64,000 nucleotides of DNA from Microbacterium aurantiacum (GCF_021654035.1 NZ_JAJPDW010000004.1:62001-126000); one strand, 5' to 3'; shown: positions 29,950 through 41,134, counted from the first letter of the stretch. Notes: generated by a model not told the origin, from the letters alone. Numbers and translations: made by a program.

Positions 29950-30831
29950 TCACTCGCGGCCGAGGTCGCGATCCCGTACCCGTACGGCGACACCGGGAAG
30001 GGTCTCGAGTCTTTCAGCGAGCTGTCGGGCCATCACCACCGACCGGTGCTTGCCTCCGGTGCAGCCGACGGCGATGACCGAATGACGCTTGTTCTCACGC
30101 TGGTAGCCGGCGAGGACCGGAGCCAGCGCACCCGCGTACGCATCGAGGAATTCCACGGCCCCCCGCTGTCCGAGGACGTAGTCGCGCACTGCGGCGTCCT
30201 CTCCGGTCAGAGCGCGCAGCGACTCGTCCCAGAAGGGATTGGGGAGGAACCGCATGTCGGCGATCATGTCGGCATCCGGGGGCACACCGTACTTGAAGCC
30301 GAAGCTGAGGATCGTGAGGGTGTGGCGTGCATCGCCTTCGTCGGAGAAGAGCTCCACGACCCGCGTGGCCAGCTGATGGACGTTGTACCGCGTCGTGTCG
30401 ACGATGACGTCGGCACTCTCCCGCACCGCCGCCAGTCGTTCGCGCTCGCGGCGGATGCCGTCGACGATCGTCCCCTCGCCCTGCAGCGGGTGGGGCCGAC
30501 GGACCGCCTCGAATCGGCGCACCAGCGCTTCGTCGGAGGCGTCCAGGAACATCAGCCGCATCTCCCGCCGCTCCCGGAGTGCCCGCAGCGCTTCCGGGAG
30601 TTCGGAGAACAGATCGCGTCCTCGCACGTCCACCACGACCGCCACACGAGGGAGGACGCCCCCGGCGAGGCTGGTCAGCTCCAGGAGCGGCCGCAGCATC
30701 TGCGGCGGAAGGTTGTCCACGACGTACCACCCGAGGTCCTCGAGCGCGTTCGCCGCCGTCGAGCGTCCCGCCCCGGACATCCCGGTGACGATCAGCACCT
30801 CACCGGTGTCGCTGCGCTCGGTCTCGCTCAT
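29950..30831 (-). CDS. rapZ: RapZ family nucleotide-binding protein
   Basis: A 293-residue RapZ/YvcJ protein. The P-loop is GMSGAGRS at 17-24 with arginine (Arg23) in place of the usual lysine, a form I associate with actinobacterial members. [19 protein letters not shown] and the C-terminal [10 protein letters not shown] phosphate-binding block are present. In E. coli RapZ is an RNase E adaptor for small RNAs; the role in actinobacteria is unsettled. GGAGGT before ATG 30831 decides the start. It lies in the uvrC-rapZ-whiA order. Confidence 0.93.
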   Translation of the reverse strand: MSETERSDTGEVLIVTGMSGAGRSTAANALEDLGWYVVDNLPPQMLRPLLELTSLAGGVLPRVAVVVDVRGRDLFSELPEALRALRERREMRLMFLDASDEALVRRFEAVRRPHPLQGEGTIVDGIRRERERLAAVRESADVIVDTTRYNVHQLATRVVELFSDEGDARHTLTILSFGFKYGVPPDADMIADMRFLPNPFWDESLRALTGEDAAVRDYVLGQRGAVEFLDAYAGALAPVLAGYQRENKRHSVIAVGCTGGKHRSVVMARQLAERLETLPGVAVRVRDRDLGRE

Positions 30832-30862
30832 GGATCTGACCTCCGTCGTCGCTGCGCCCAGC

Positions 30863-32770
30863 CTATCCGCCGGAAAGATGCGCGCGAATCGATGCCGCGA
30901 GCTTCGGGCCGATGCCGGGGAGCTCCGCGATCTGCTCCTCGGTCGCCCCCCGCAACGCCGTGACCGACCCGAAGTGCCGGAGCAGGGCGCGGATCCGCGC
31001 GTCACCGAGTCCGGGGACCTCGGCCAGTACCGATTGGATGTCCCGTCGGCGACGCTTGCGCTGGTGGGTGATCGCGAATCGATGCGCTTCGTCGCGCAGG
31101 CGCTGCAGGAGATACAGCGCTTCCGAGGTGCGAGGGAGGATGACCGGATACTCCTCCCCCGGCAGCCACACCTCCTCGAGTCGCTTGGCGATCCCGCACA
31201 GCGCGATCTCCTCGTGGCCGGCGTCGCGGAGCGCGCGGTCGGCCGCCTGCACCTGAGGCTGCCCGCCGTCGACGACCAGGAGCTGCGGCCGGTACGCGAA
31301 CCGCGGGCGCTTGGGTGCGGTCCCGTCTCCCGCGACCTCGGCGTCCGGCTCGGGTCGATCGAGATAGGCCAGTCGGCGCGTGAGCACCTGGTGGATCGAG
31401 TCGGTGTCGTCCGTCGTCTCCGCCACCGAGAACGACCGGTACTGGTCTTTGCGGGGAAGCCCGTCCTCGAAGACGACCATGGAGGCGACGACGTTGGTGC
31501 CGCTCAAATGGGAGACGTCGAAGCACTCGATACGCAGCGGCGCCTCCTCGAGGCCGAGGGCCTCCTGCAGGTCTGTCAGCGCTCGCGTGCGGGCGACGTA
31601 GTCGCTCGTTCGGCGGGTCTTGTGGACCATCAGCGCCTGCTGCGCGTTCAGGGTCGCCGTCTTCATGAGGTCGGCTTTGCCGCCGCGCTGGGCCACCTGG
31701 ATCGACACGTTCTTCCCGCGACGCTCCCGCAGCCACTCCGTCAGCTCCGCGGCATCCTCCGGCAGCGCCGGGACGAGGACCTGCCGGGGGATGTCGGCGC
31801 CCGACGCGTTGCCGTACGTGCGCTGGATGACCTGGTCGACGAGATCCGCGCCGCTGATGTCGAGTTCCTTCTCGATGGTGCTCGCGCGCACACCCCGCAC
31901 GCGCCCGCCGCGGATGACGAAATGCTGGACGGCGGCGGCGAGCTCGTCCTCGGCGATGCCGAACAGGTCGGCATCCGTGTCCTCCGCGAGCACCAGCGCG
32001 CTCTTGTTGAGCACGGCGTCGATCGCCTGCAGCCGGTCGCGGTAGACGGCCGCCGCCTCGTAGTCCATCGCCGCCGCGGCCGCGCGCATCCGGGCGGTCA
32101 GGTCTTTGGTGAACCGCTGGTCTCCCCCGGCCATGAACGCCACGAAGTCCTCGACGATGGCCCGATGCTCCTCGATCGTCACCCGCCCCGAGCACGGTCC
32201 GCCGCAGCGACCGATCTGCCCCGGGAAGCAGGGGCGCCCCGACTGCATCGCCTTCTTGTACGACGCGTCGCTGCAGGTGCGGATCGGGAAGACCTTGATC
32301 ATCAGGTCGATCGTCTCGTGGACCGCCCACACCTTCGGATAGGGCCCGAAGTACTTCGCGCCGCGGATCTTGCGGTTGCGGGTGACGAGCACCCGCGGTG
32401 CCTCGTCGCCGAGAGTCACGGCCATGAAGGGGTAGGACTTGTCGTCGCGGTAGCGGACGTTGAAGGGCGGATCGAACTCCTTGATCCACTGATACTCCAG
32501 CTGCAGCGAGTCGACGTCCGTGGGCACGACTGTCCACTCGACGGATGCCGCCGAGAGCACCATCCGGCGCGTGCGTTCGTGCAGGGTGTGCAGCGGCGCG
32601 AAGTAGTTCGACAGCCGCGCCCGCAGGTTCTTGGCCTTGCCCACATACAGCACGCGGCCGTCGGCATCGCGGAAGCGGTACACACCCGGGTTCGTCGGGA
32701 TCTCACCCGGACGCGGCTTGTACGACACCGTCGGTGCCGCACGGCCGCGCCCGGTTTCGGCGCGCGCCAC
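30863..32770 (-). CDS. uvrC: Excinuclease ABC subunit UvrC
   Basis: A 635-residue UvrC: GIY-YIG nuclease at the N-terminus ([23 protein letters not shown]), UvrB-interacting UVR region near 200-240, the C-terminal RNase H-like nuclease ([20 protein letters not shown]) and a helix-hairpin-helix pair at the end (LPGIGPKLA). It makes both incisions in nucleotide excision repair. GTG 32770 lies one base after the uvrA stop and six bases after AAGGCGG; a GTG at about 32731 is the alternative. Confidence 0.95.
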   Translation of the reverse strand: MARAETGRGRAAPTVSYKPRPGEIPTNPGVYRFRDADGRVLYVGKAKNLRARLSNYFAPLHTLHERTRRMVLSAASVEWTVVPTDVDSLQLEYQWIKEFDPPFNVRYRDDKSYPFMAVTLGDEAPRVLVTRNRKIRGAKYFGPYPKVWAVHETIDLMIKVFPIRTCSDASYKKAMQSGRPCFPGQIGRCGGPCSGRVTIEEHRAIVEDFVAFMAGGDQRFTKDLTARMRAAAAAMDYEAAAVYRDRLQAIDAVLNKSALVLAEDTDADLFGIAEDELAAAVQHFVIRGGRVRGVRASTIEKELDISGADLVDQVIQRTYGNASGADIPRQVLVPALPEDAAELTEWLRERRGKNVSIQVAQRGGKADLMKTATLNAQQALMVHKTRRTSDYVARTRALTDLQEALGLEEAPLRIECFDVSHLSGTNVVASMVVFEDGLPRKDQYRSFSVAETTDDTDSIHQVLTRRLAYLDRPEPDAEVAGDGTAPKRPRFAYRPQLLVVDGGQPQVQAADRALRDAGHEEIALCGIAKRLEEVWLPGEEYPVILPRTSEALYLLQRLRDEAHRFAITHQRKRRRRDIQSVLAEVPGLGDARIRALLRHFGSVTALRGATEEQIAELPGIGPKLAASIRAHLSGG

Positions 32771-32771
32771 G

Positions 32772-35672
32772 TCAGCCCGCCTTACGGACCGCCGCGCCGC
32801 CCGGAAGGACCTCGGCCAGGAATTGGCCGGTGTGGCTCTCAGCAACGCGCGCGACCTGCTCGGGCGTGCCGGTGGCGATGATCTGTCCGCCGCCGGAGCC
32901 GCCCTCGGGGCCCATGTCGATGATCCAGTCCGCGGACTTGATCACGTCGAGGTTGTGCTCGATCACGATGACCGTGTTGCCCTTGTCGACCAGCCCGCCG
33001 AGCACCTCCAGGAGGCGTCGGACGTCTTCGAAGTGCAGGCCCGTGGTGGGCTCGTCGAGCACGTAGATCGAGCGACCGTTGGACCGACGCTGCAACTCGG
33101 TGGCGAGCTTGACGCGCTGCGCCTCCCCGCCCGACAGCGTCGTGGCCGACTGACCGAGCCGGACGTACCCGAGGCCCACGTCGACGAGCGTCTTGAGATA
33201 GCGGTGGATGGCCTGGATCGGCTCGAAGAACTCCGCCGCCTCGGAGATCGGCATCTCGAGGACCTCGGCGATGTTCTTCCCCTTGTAGTGGACGCTCAGG
33301 GTGTCGCGGTTGTACCGCTTGCCGTGGCAGACCTCGCAGTCGACGTAGACGTCCGGGAGGAAGTTCATCTCGATCTTGATCGTGCCGTCACCCGAGCACG
33401 CCTCGCACCGACCCCCCTTGACGTTGAAGCTGAAGCGTCCGGGCTGGTACCCCCGCGCCTTCGCCTCGAGCGTCTCGCTGAAGAGGGTGCGGATCCGGTC
33501 GAACACCCCGGTGTACGTCGCGGGATTCGACCTCGGCGTCCGTCCGATCGGCGCCTGATCGACGTGCACGACCTTGTCGAGGTTGTCGAGTCCGGTCACG
33601 CGCGTGTGGCGACCCGGGACGGTCCGGGCTCCGTTGAGCCGAGCGGCGAGCACCTGGTAGAGCACGTCGTTGACGAGGGAGGACTTCCCTGAGCCGCTCA
33701 CCCCGGTCACCGCGGTGAGGACGCCCAGGGGGAACTCCGCCGTCACGTTGCGGAGGTTGTTCTCGCGGGCGCCGACCACCGAGATCTGACGCTTCTTGTC
33801 GATGCGTCGGCGCTTCGCCGGTGTGGGGATGGCACGGCGCCCGGCGAGGTAGTCGCCCGTGATCGAGGACCGGTCCTCGAGCATCTGCGCGAGGGGGCCG
33901 GAGTGGACGACCTCTCCTCCGTCGACGCCGGCACGCGGGCCGATGTCGACGACCCAGTCGGAGGCGTGGATCGTCTCCTCGTCGTGTTCGACGACGATCA
34001 GGGTGTTGCCGAGATCGCGCAGCGTGATGAGCGTCTCGATGAGTCGACGGTTGTCGCGTTGGTGGAGACCGATGCTCGGTTCGTCCAGAACGTACAGAAC
34101 GCCGGTCAGGCCCGAGCCGATCTGCGTGGCCAGACGGATGCGCTGCGCTTCGCCACCGGACAGCGAACCGGCCGAACGGCTGAGATTCAGGTAGGTCAGG
34201 CCGACCTGGATGAGGAAGTCGAGGCGCAGTCGGATCTCGCGCAGGACCTGCGCGGCGATCTTCGCCTCGCGGTCGGTCAGTTCCAGCTCGGCGAAGAAGG
34301 CGTGCGCGTCGGCGAGGCTCAGACGCGAGGCGTCGGCGATGGAGTGTCCGTGGACCTGGACGGCGAGCACCTCGGGCTTCAGACGGGCGCCGTCGCAGAC
34401 CGGGCAGGGGACCTCGCGGAGGAAGTCCGCCCACCGCTGCCGCTGGGTGTCGGACTCGGCCTGCAGGTATTGGCGTTCGATGTACGGCACGACGCCCTCG
34501 AAGCCCGACGAATAGCGCATCTCGCGGCCGTAGCGGTTCTTCCACTTGACCGTGACCTTGTAGTTCTCACCGCGGAGGACGGCTTCCCGCACCTGCTGCG
34601 GGAGCTTCCGCCACGGCGTGTCGAGCGAGAACCCGAGGTCGGCCGCGAGTCCTTCGAGGAGACGCTCGTAGTACTGGAAGAGGCCCTTGCCCTGCGTCGT
34701 CCAGGGGATGATGACCCCCTCGCGAATGGACAGTTCCTCATCGCCGAGCATGAGATCGACATCCACCGACATCCGCGTCCCGAGCCCGGAGCACGCGGGA
34801 CACGCACCGAAGGGGGCGTTGAAGGAGAAGGTGCGGGGCTCGATCTCGGTCAGCTGCAGCGGGTGACCGTTGGGGCAGGCCAACTTCTCGGAGAACGACT
34901 GCCACGCGTCGTCACCCTCTTCGTCGACGAAGTTGACCTGCATGACGCCACCCGCGAGTCCCAGCGCCGTCTCGACAGAGTCGGTGATCCGCGTCAGGAT
35001 GTCGGGACCGGCGACCAGACGGTCGACGACCACGGCGATGTCGTGCTTGTAGCTCTTCTTGAGCGTGGGGGGCTCGGCCAGTTGGATCAGGTCCCCGTCG
35101 ACGACGGCACGGGCGTACCCCTTCGCAGAGAGCTCCTTGAAGAGGTCGACGAACTCCCCCTTCTTCTGCGTCACGACCGGGGCGACGATCTGGTAGCGGG
35201 TGCGATCGGGGAGCTCCATGAGCTGGTCGGCGATCTGCTGCACCGTCTGGCGCTGGATCGGCGCGCCGCAATCCGGGCAGTGGGGCACGCCGATGCGGGC
35301 CCACAGCAGTCGCATGTAGTCGTGGATCTCGGTGATGGTTCCGACCGTCGATCGCGGATTGCGGTTCGTCGACTTCTGATCGATCGACACGGCGGGGCTG
35401 AGACCCTCGATGAAGTCGACGTCCGGACGATCGACCTGCCCGAGGAACTGGCGCGCGTAGGCGCTCAGCGACTCGACGTATCGGCGCTGACCCTCGGCGA
35501 AGATCGTGTCGAAGGCCAGACTCGATTTTCCCGAACCGGAAAGCCCCGTGAACACCACGAGCGAGTCCCTCGGAATCTCGAGGTCGACGTCCTTCAGGTT
35601 GTGGACGCGGGCCCCTCGGACGGACAGAGTTCCGCTCGGGTGGGCATGGGAAGAGACGGGGACGATGGGCAC
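32772..35672 (-). CDS. uvrA: Excinuclease ABC subunit UvrA
   Basis: A 966-residue UvrA with two ABC ATPase modules (GLSGSGKSS and [10 protein letters not shown]-loops, two [10 protein letters not shown] signatures) and zinc-binding cysteine pairs ([33 protein letters not shown] with CEVCHGKRY). It finds DNA lesions and loads UvrB. The GTG at 35672 has no ribosome-binding site but follows TACACT by six bases, so it is probably leaderless. The promoter carries a PafBC-type box shared with uvrB. uvrC follows in the same operon. Confidence 0.97.
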   Translation of the reverse strand: MPIVPVSSHAHPSGTLSVRGARVHNLKDVDLEIPRDSLVVFTGLSGSGKSSLAFDTIFAEGQRRYVESLSAYARQFLGQVDRPDVDFIEGLSPAVSIDQKSTNRNPRSTVGTITEIHDYMRLLWARIGVPHCPDCGAPIQRQTVQQIADQLMELPDRTRYQIVAPVVTQKKGEFVDLFKELSAKGYARAVVDGDLIQLAEPPTLKKSYKHDIAVVVDRLVAGPDILTRITDSVETALGLAGGVMQVNFVDEEGDDAWQSFSEKLACPNGHPLQLTEIEPRTFSFNAPFGACPACSGLGTRMSVDVDLMLGDEELSIREGVIIPWTTQGKGLFQYYERLLEGLAADLGFSLDTPWRKLPQQVREAVLRGENYKVTVKWKNRYGREMRYSSGFEGVVPYIERQYLQAESDTQRQRWADFLREVPCPVCDGARLKPEVLAVQVHGHSIADASRLSLADAHAFFAELELTDREAKIAAQVLREIRLRLDFLIQVGLTYLNLSRSAGSLSGGEAQRIRLATQIGSGLTGVLYVLDEPSIGLHQRDNRRLIETLITLRDLGNTLIVVEHDEETIHASDWVVDIGPRAGVDGGEVVHSGPLAQMLEDRSSITGDYLAGRRAIPTPAKRRRIDKKRQISVVGARENNLRNVTAEFPLGVLTAVTGVSGSGKSSLVNDVLYQVLAARLNGARTVPGRHTRVTGLDNLDKVVHVDQAPIGRTPRSNPATYTGVFDRIRTLFSETLEAKARGYQPGRFSFNVKGGRCEACSGDGTIKIEMNFLPDVYVDCEVCHGKRYNRDTLSVHYKGKNIAEVLEMPISEAAEFFEPIQAIHRYLKTLVDVGLGYVRLGQSATTLSGGEAQRVKLATELQRRSNGRSIYVLDEPTTGLHFEDVRRLLEVLGGLVDKGNTVIVIEHNLDVIKSADWIIDMGPEGGSGGGQIIATGTPEQVARVAESHTGQFLAEVLPGGAAVRKAG

Positions 35673-35678
35673 CCGTCA

Positions 35679-35700
35679 AGTGTAGGCGCGGCCTCCGACA
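35679..35700 (-). promoter_or_regulatory. PafBC/RecA-NDp-like leaderless promoter of uvrA
   Basis: On the minus strand: TGTCGGAG, eight bases, TACACT, then six bases to the GTG. This fits the known mycobacterial LexA-independent damage promoter tTGTCRgtg-N8-TAnnnT. The first 19 bases are identical to the uvrB promoter. Confidence 0.75.
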
Positions 35701-35714
35701 CCGGCTCCGGGGTG

Positions 35715-35733
35715 GCTTCGCTGTCCGCGAAGC
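35715..35733 (-). terminator. small hairpin after uvrB
   Basis: A 7-bp stem GCTTCGC/GCGAAGC with a five-base loop, ten bases past the uvrB stop on the minus strand and just upstream of the uvrA promoter. Confidence 0.5.
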
Positions 35734-35742
35734 GCTACGCAC

Positions 35743-37824
35743 TCAGGCGTGGCCGGCCCGCTCCATCGCCCGCAGCTCCTTCTTCAGGTCCTGCACCTCG
35801 TCGCGCAGACGCGCGGCGAGTTCGAACTTGAGCTCGGACGCCGCCGCGAGCATCTGGTCGGACAGATCCGCGATCGTCGCCTCGAGCTGCGTCGCCCCCT
35901 CCGCCGCGATCCCCTCACGCCGCAGCCGCGGGGTCGGGCTCTTGCCCTTCCCGTTCTTGGACGCCGCGGCCTCCTTCCGACCGAGGAGCGCTTTGGTGTC
36001 CTCCCCCTCGCGGATGAGGGCATCGGTGATGTCGGCGATCTTCTTGCGCAGGGGGGTCGGATCGATGCCGTGCTCGAGGTTGTAGGCGATCTGCTTCTCG
36101 CGGCGGCGTTCGGTCTCGTCGATGGCGTTGCGCATCGAGTCGGTCACCTTGTCGGCGTACATGTGCACCTCGCCGGAGACATTTCGCGCCGCGCGTCCGA
36201 TGGTCTGGATGAGGGAGGTTCCGCTGCGGAGGAACCCCTCCTTGTCGGCATCGAGGATCGACACCAGCGACACCTCCGGGAGGTCGAGCCCCTCACGAAG
36301 GAGGTTGATGCCGACCAGGACGTCGTACACCCCCGCGCGGAGCTCGCTCAGCAGCTCGACGCGCCGCAGGGTGTCGACGTCCGAGTGCAGATACCGCACC
36401 CGCACGCCGTGCTCGGCGAGGAAGTCCGTGAGCTCCTCGGACATCTTCTTGGTCAGCGTGGTGACGAGGACGCGCTCGTCGCGCTCGACGCGCAGTCGGA
36501 TCTCCTCCAGCAGATCGTCGATCTGCCCCTTGGACGGCTTGACGATGATCTGCGGGTCGACGAGTCCCGTGGGTCGGATGATCTGCTCGACGACGCCGTC
36601 GGCGATCCCCATCTCGTAGCGACCGGGCGTCGCCGACAGATAGACGGTCTGGCCGATCCGGTTCTTGAACTCGTCCCACCGCAGCGGGCGGTTGTCCATC
36701 GCCGAGGGCAGGCGGAAGCCGTGCTCGACGAGCGTGCGCTTGCGAGACGCGTCGCCCTCGTACATCGCGCCGATCTGGGGCACGGTCACGTGGGACTCGT
36801 CGATGACCAGCAGGAAGTCGTCGGGGAAGAAGTCCAGCAGCGTGTGCGGCGGATCGCCGGCTGCGCGCCCGTCGAGGTGGCGCGAGTAGTTCTCGATGCC
36901 GGAGCAGAACCCGAGCTGCTGCAGCATCTCCAGATCGAAGGTGGTGCGCATGCGCAGCCGCTGCGCCTCGAGCAGCTTGTTCTGCTTCTCCAGCTCGCCC
37001 AGCCGATCGGCGAGTTCGGTCTCGATCGTCCCGATCGCGCGCTGGACCGTGTCGGTTCCGGCGACGTAGTGGGAGGCGGGGAAGATCGGCACCGCATCCA
37101 TCTTCTGCACGACATCGCCGGTGAGCGGGTGCAGCATGTACAGCGCCTCGATCTCATCGCCGAACATCTCGATGCGGATCGCGTACTCCTCGTACACGGG
37201 GATGATCTCGATCGTGTCGCCTCGGACGCGGAAGTTGCCGCGCGAGAAGTCGACGTCGTTGCGGTTGTACTGCATGGAGATGAATTTGCGGATGAGCGCG
37301 TCGCGGTCGTACGCCTCGCCGACCTGGAGCGCGACCATGGCCCGCAGGTACTCCTCCGGAGCCCCCAGTCCGTAGATGCACGACACGGTGCTCACCACGA
37401 CGACGTCCCGCCGGCTCAGCAGGGAGTTCGTCGTGGAGTGGCGGAGGCGCTCCACCTCGGCGTTGATGGAGGAGTCCTTCTCGATGAACGTGTCCGTCTG
37501 GGGCACGTAGGCCTCGGGCTGGTAGTAGTCGTAATAGCTGACGAAGTACTCCACCGCGTTGTTCGGCATGAGGTCACGGAACTCGTTGGCCAGCTGAGCG
37601 GCGAGCGTCTTGTTGTGCGCCAGAACGAGCGTCGGCCGCTGGACCGCCTCGACGAGCCAGGCGGTGGTCGCCGACTTGCCCGTCCCGGTCGCACCCAGCA
37701 GGACGACGTCGGTCTCCCCCGCGTTGATGCGCGCGGCGAGCTCGGCGATCGCGTGGGGCTGGTCGCCGGACGGAGAGTACTCGCTGATGACCTCGAAGGG
37801 CCGGACGGATCGCGTGGTCTGCAC
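35743..37824 (-). CDS. uvrB: Excinuclease ABC subunit UvrB
   Basis: A 693-residue UvrB helicase-like protein. Walker A GATGTGKS at 44-51, the beta-hairpin region [16 protein letters not shown] Walker B and the C-terminal UVR domain ([24 protein letters not shown]) are all present. It verifies damage and recruits UvrC. GTG 37824 lies six bases after TACCCT in a promoter nearly identical to that of uvrA; the GGAGAG spacer may also act as a weak ribosome-binding site. Confidence 0.97.
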   Translation of the reverse strand: MQTTRSVRPFEVISEYSPSGDQPHAIAELAARINAGETDVVLLGATGTGKSATTAWLVEAVQRPTLVLAHNKTLAAQLANEFRDLMPNNAVEYFVSYYDYYQPEAYVPQTDTFIEKDSSINAEVERLRHSTTNSLLSRRDVVVVSTVSCIYGLGAPEEYLRAMVALQVGEAYDRDALIRKFISMQYNRNDVDFSRGNFRVRGDTIEIIPVYEEYAIRIEMFGDEIEALYMLHPLTGDVVQKMDAVPIFPASHYVAGTDTVQRAIGTIETELADRLGELEKQNKLLEAQRLRMRTTFDLEMLQQLGFCSGIENYSRHLDGRAAGDPPHTLLDFFPDDFLLVIDESHVTVPQIGAMYEGDASRKRTLVEHGFRLPSAMDNRPLRWDEFKNRIGQTVYLSATPGRYEMGIADGVVEQIIRPTGLVDPQIIVKPSKGQIDDLLEEIRLRVERDERVLVTTLTKKMSEELTDFLAEHGVRVRYLHSDVDTLRRVELLSELRAGVYDVLVGINLLREGLDLPEVSLVSILDADKEGFLRSGTSLIQTIGRAARNVSGEVHMYADKVTDSMRNAIDETERRREKQIAYNLEHGIDPTPLRKKIADITDALIREGEDTKALLGRKEAAASKNGKGKSPTPRLRREGIAAEGATQLEATIADLSDQMLAAASELKFELAARLRDEVQDLKKELRAMERAGHA

Positions 37825-37830
37825 CTCTCC

Positions 37831-37852
37831 AGGGTAGGCGCGGCCTCCGACA
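37831..37852 (-). promoter_or_regulatory. PafBC/RecA-NDp-like promoter of uvrB
   Basis: Minus strand: TGTCGGAG, eight bases, TACCCT, six bases, GTG. The block TGTCGGAGGCCGCGCCTAC is shared exactly with the uvrA promoter. Confidence 0.75.
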
Positions 37853-37910
37853 CACCGTCGGCCGTTCGCGGGAGGCGGACGCGCGAGGACGCGGCGGCGC
37901 CCGTATTCCG

Positions 37911-37916
37911 TAGGCT
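37911..37916 (+). promoter_or_regulatory. leaderless -10 of the DUF4126 gene
   Basis: TAGGCT, six bases, GTG 37923; no ribosome-binding site. Confidence 0.65.
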
Positions 37917-37922
37917 GGCGAC

Positions 37923-38552
37923 GTGCTGGAGTTCATGGTCGGATCGAGCCTCGCCGCCGCGGCGGGGCTGAACGCGTGGATGCCGCTGCTCGTCCTCGGG
38001 CTGGCGGACCGCTTCCTGCCGGCGGTCCAGCTCCCCGCCGCCTGGTCCTGGCTCTCCTCCGACGTCGCGCTCTGGATCGTCGGGATCCTCCTCCTCCTGG
38101 AGATCGTGGCCGACAAGATCCCCGCGGTGGATTCGATCAACGACGTCGTGCAGACCCTCATCCGCCCCGCGGCCGGCGGAGTCGTCTTCGGCGCCGGATC
38201 CGGCGCCGAGTCGCTCGCCGTCGACGACCCGGCCTCGCTCGTGGCGGACGGCGGCTGGATCCCTGTCGTCCTGGGCATCGCCATCGCCCTGGGCGTCCAC
38301 GCCCTCAAGGCCCTGTCACGCCCGGTCGCCAACGCCGCGACCGCGGGGATCGCCGCGCCGCTCGTGTCCTCGGTCGAGGATGCGTCGGCTCTCACCCTGT
38401 CCGTCCTCGCCCTGCTTGCCCCGTTCATCGGCTTCGTGCTGCTCGTGGCCGGTCTCGTGGCCGCGGTGTGGGGGGTTCGGCGCGCCCGGCGTCGTCAGCG
38501 TCGGCGGGCGGCGATGAGCGACGGAAGGCCGTCCCACACCGCGTCCACCTGA
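37923..38552 (+). CDS. DUF4126 family membrane protein
   Basis: A 209-residue membrane protein with about five helices, matching the DUF4126 pattern: [24 protein letters not shown] at the start, [27 protein letters not shown] in the middle and a hydrophobic C-terminal third ending in a strongly basic tail ([12 protein letters not shown]). Function is unknown. GTG 37923 is leaderless. Its last 58 bases overlap the 3' end of coaE on the other strand, and the basic tail lies in that overlap. Confidence 0.85.
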   Translation: MLEFMVGSSLAAAAGLNAWMPLLVLGLADRFLPAVQLPAAWSWLSSDVALWIVGILLLLEIVADKIPAVDSINDVVQTLIRPAAGGVVFGAGSGAESLAVDDPASLVADGGWIPVVLGIAIALGVHALKALSRPVANAATAGIAAPLVSSVEDASALTLSVLALLAPFIGFVLLVAGLVAAVWGVRRARRRQRRRAAMSDGRPSHTAST

Positions 38553-39112
38553 CGCAGGGTATGCGCGAGGTCGCCACCGGTGTCGATGACGACGTCGGCG
38601 AGAGCACGGCGGGCCGCATCGTCGACCTGCGCGGCGACGCGGGCCGCGGCATCCGCTTCGTCCATGCCGCGGAGCTCGACCATGCGTCGGATGCGAAGGT
38701 CCGCCGGCGCGTCGGCGACGAGGACGAGATCCCAGGGATCGTCCGATCGGGCTTCCGCCAGCAGCGGGACGTCGTAGACGACCACCCGTTCGGGATCCGC
38801 CGCGAACGCGGTGCGGAAACGGCGCGCGGACTCCTCGCGCACCGCCGGGTGGACGATCGCGTTGAGACGCGCGCGGGCATCGTCGTCGGCGAACACCAGC
38901 GCACCGAGCGCGGCACGATCGAGGGTGCCGTCGGGGGCGACCACCCCGTCACCGAAGGCGGCGACGATGCGAACCAGCACGGGTGAGCCCGGCGCCTGCA
39001 CGTCGCGGACGATCCGGTCGGCGTCGACGATCTCCGCTCCGTGCTCCGCCAGCCGAGCGGCGATCGTGGACTTGCCGGAGGCGATCCCCCCGGTGAGCGC
39101 GACAAGAGGCAT
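38495..39112 (-). CDS. coaE: Dephospho-CoA kinase
   Basis: A 205-residue kinase: P-loop GGIASGKST at 8-16, DADRIVRDV and the lid YDVPLLAE. It phosphorylates dephospho-CoA, the last step of CoA synthesis. ATG 39112 has no ribosome-binding site; CATGCT lies six bases upstream as a weak -10. The gene overlaps the DUF4126 gene tail to tail. rpsA, its usual neighbour, is about 7 kb away. Confidence 0.95.
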   Translation of the reverse strand: MPLVALTGGIASGKSTIAARLAEHGAEIVDADRIVRDVQAPGSPVLVRIVAAFGDGVVAPDGTLDRAALGALVFADDDARARLNAIVHPAVREESARRFRTAFAADPERVVVYDVPLLAEARSDDPWDLVLVADAPADLRIRRMVELRGMDEADAAARVAAQVDDAARRALADVVIDTGGDLAHTLRQVDAVWDGLPSLIAARRR

Positions 39113-39221
39113 GCGACGAGCATGTCATGTCGCGGTCGCCGGCCGCGGATACGGGCCGATCTGGGATATCCTGACCGACGTTCGGGCGCCGGACCCTCGC
39201 GCGGCGCTGAGGGAGTGTGCT

Positions 39222-39962
39222 GTGGATACGACCCGCGTCGCCGTCGTCGTCGAGGACGAGGACGATATTCGAGGCCTGCTCTCGACGATCCTCTCGCAAG
39301 CCGGTTTCGACGTGTTCGAAGCCGCGACCGGCGCGGAGGGCATCGAACTGGTCCGTCAGCACGATCCGCTGGTGACCACTCTGGACGTCAACATGCCCGG
39401 TATGGACGGCTTCGAGACGACGAAGCGCATCCGCAGCTTCAGCGCGACCTACATCGTCATGCTCAGCGCGCGCACGGAAGAGATCGACGCACTGCAGGGG
39501 CTCGAGGCGGGCGCCGATGACTACATCGCCAAGCCGTTCCGTCCGCGGGAGCTGCGCGCGCGCATCGACGCCATGCTCCGTCGCCCCCGCCACCGTGTCG
39601 ACGGCGGCGGCGCGCAGACCGAGGACGGCGACGAGTGGCGCGAGCATCGCGGTCTCCGACTCAATCCCGCGATGCGGGTCGCCAGCGTCGACGCGCGCGA
39701 CCTGGAGCTCACGCGCAGCGAGTTCGACATCCTCGCCGACCTCCTGGCATCGGGACGCCGCGTCCGGGCGAAATCCGACCTCGCTCTGATGCTCCGCGGT
39801 GAGGAACCCGGTGGCGGTGAGTTCGTCAGCGAGAGCGACGCGCGGGCGATCGAAGTCCACGTCGCCAACCTCCGGCGGAAGCTCGGGGAGTCGCCGACCG
39901 ATCCGCGGTGGATCGAGACGGTGCGGGGCGTGGGCTACCGGCTGACGGCCGATCAGGCCTGA
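39222..39962 (+). CDS. OmpR-family response regulator
   Basis: A 246-residue regulator: receiver domain (acidic EDEDD at 11-15, phospho-acceptor Asp55 in TLDVNMPG, Lys104 in IAKPFRP) and a C-terminal winged helix (LELTRSEFDIL, ARAIEVHVANLRRKL, RGVGYRL). A roughly 40-residue linker is unusually long and acidic. GTG 39222 is six bases after GGGAG; TATCCT at 39167-39172 may be its -10. It converges on the kinase operon and overlaps its last gene by ten bases; it is the likely partner of the kinase. Confidence 0.92.
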   Translation: MDTTRVAVVVEDEDDIRGLLSTILSQAGFDVFEAATGAEGIELVRQHDPLVTTLDVNMPGMDGFETTKRIRSFSATYIVMLSARTEEIDALQGLEAGADDYIAKPFRPRELRARIDAMLRRPRHRVDGGGAQTEDGDEWREHRGLRLNPAMRVASVDARDLELTRSEFDILADLLASGRRVRAKSDLALMLRGEEPGGGEFVSESDARAIEVHVANLRRKLGESPTDPRWIETVRGVGYRLTADQA

Positions 39963-41134
39963 GCCGCGTCGCGCGGCTCGAAGGAGATCACCGCGGCGTC
40001 CACCCGGGTCGCCGCGGTGAGCGCGGTCTCGCGCGCCGCCTCGACCAGGTCGTGCGGCTCGTATCCGACCACGGAGCTGTCGGCCACGCCCACCCCCACG
40101 ACCGGGATGATGCCGTGCGTCGCGGCTCCGAGCCGGTCGAACACGCCCCGGTACACGGCGGTGGCCGCCTCGCGGGCGCCGCGGGCGTCGTCCACGACGC
40201 ACCCGACCAGCAACCCGGCCCGGGAGTCCTCGCCGATGATCGCGCCGACGGGTACGGATGCCGCGACACCGCGTCGCCATTCGTCGATGACGAGACCCGT
40301 GACATCCCCGCCGAACGCCGTCGTCATCTGCCCGAGGTCGTCGATGCGTACCGCCACGATCGCGAGCGTCGCACCCTGCTGGCGCGCCCGCACGCACAGC
40401 GCGGTCCACATGCCGGTGAACACCGCGTCGGAGACGATCCCGTCGCGTGCGATGTCCGAGAGCGTCGTCCGGGTCTGATCGACCAGAGGTACCCGCGTGG
40501 CGCGCAGGACGGACAGGATCACCACGGCGACGACGGTGAGGGTCACCGTGCCGAAGCTGAGCGCGATCGAGCCGAACGCCACCTGGAACAGCGCGCTCTC
40601 CGGCCCGGCGAAGAGGAACGCCGCCGTGCGGGCGATGTAGAACCCGCACTGCAGCGCGAAGACGACGGCCAGCACCCATGCCGACCGCGTCGCGCCGAGC
40701 AGGCCGCGCAGGCACTCGGCGGCCGCGGCGGCGGAGAACACCGTGAGCGCCAGGAACATCCAGACCGCGCCCGCCCAGTCCCCCGCCGGAAACCCCTCCA
40801 CCAGCACGGCCACGGCCGCGCCGCCGGCGCCCACGACGACCAGGAGACCGTCTCGACGGATGCGGCGGCCGTTGAACCGGCGGCATCCGAGCCACATGCA
40901 GCCGGTCGCCGTCACGAATGTCGCGTTCCCGGCGGCGAGCGCCCACAGCTCCGTCCCCGAGCGCGCCCACAGCACGTAGGCCAGGGTCGTGAGCATCGCG
41001 GCGAGGAACCCCAGCGCCCACACCCGCCCCGCCCCGTCGTCGCGCCGGAGGAGTGTCTCGACGATGAAGACGACCCCGCTGACATTGACCACGACGCTGG
41101 AGATGATCAGGACGCTGAGGAGATCGAGGGTCAT
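39953..41134 (-). CDS. Membrane protein with degenerate GGDEF-like domain
   Basis: A 393-residue protein. Residues 1-210 form about seven membrane helices; residues 220-385 look like a GGDEF fold by layout (VRIDDLGQMTTAFGGDVTG, then GEDSRAGLLVG at 301-311 where the catalytic GGDEF loop should be). The signature is lost, so it should not make c-di-GMP; it may bind nucleotide or sense. ATG 41134 overlaps the kinase stop (ATGA), suggesting that it works with the kinase. Assignment of the domain is moderate. Confidence 0.75.
   Translation of the reverse strand: MTLDLLSVLIISSVVVNVSGVVFIVETLLRRDDGAGRVWALGFLAAMLTTLAYVLWARSGTELWALAAGNATFVTATGCMWLGCRRFNGRRIRRDGLLVVVGAGGAAVAVLVEGFPAGDWAGAVWMFLALTVFSAAAAAECLRGLLGATRSAWVLAVVFALQCGFYIARTAAFLFAGPESALFQVAFGSIALSFGTVTLTVVAVVILSVLRATRVPLVDQTRTTLSDIARDGIVSDAVFTGMWTALCVRARQQGATLAIVAVRIDDLGQMTTAFGGDVTGLVIDEWRRGVAASVPVGAIIGEDSRAGLLVGCVVDDARGAREAATAVYRGVFDRLGAATHGIIPVVGVGVADSSVVGYEPHDLVEAARETALTAATRVDAAVISFEPRDAAQA

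Noticed and set aside
35679-37852. LexA (SOS) box at uvrA or uvrB
   Set aside because: No TCGAAC-N4-GTTCGA-like palindrome is present near either start; the shared block fits the PafBC motif instead.
35684-37854. The repeated block near uvrA and uvrB as an attachment site or mobile-element end
   Set aside because: It is placed identically relative to both start codons and contains the -10, so promoter duplication explains it better.
39953-41134. Active diguanylate cyclase
   Set aside because: The GGDEF signature is replaced by GEDSRAG and key catalytic acids are not recognisable.
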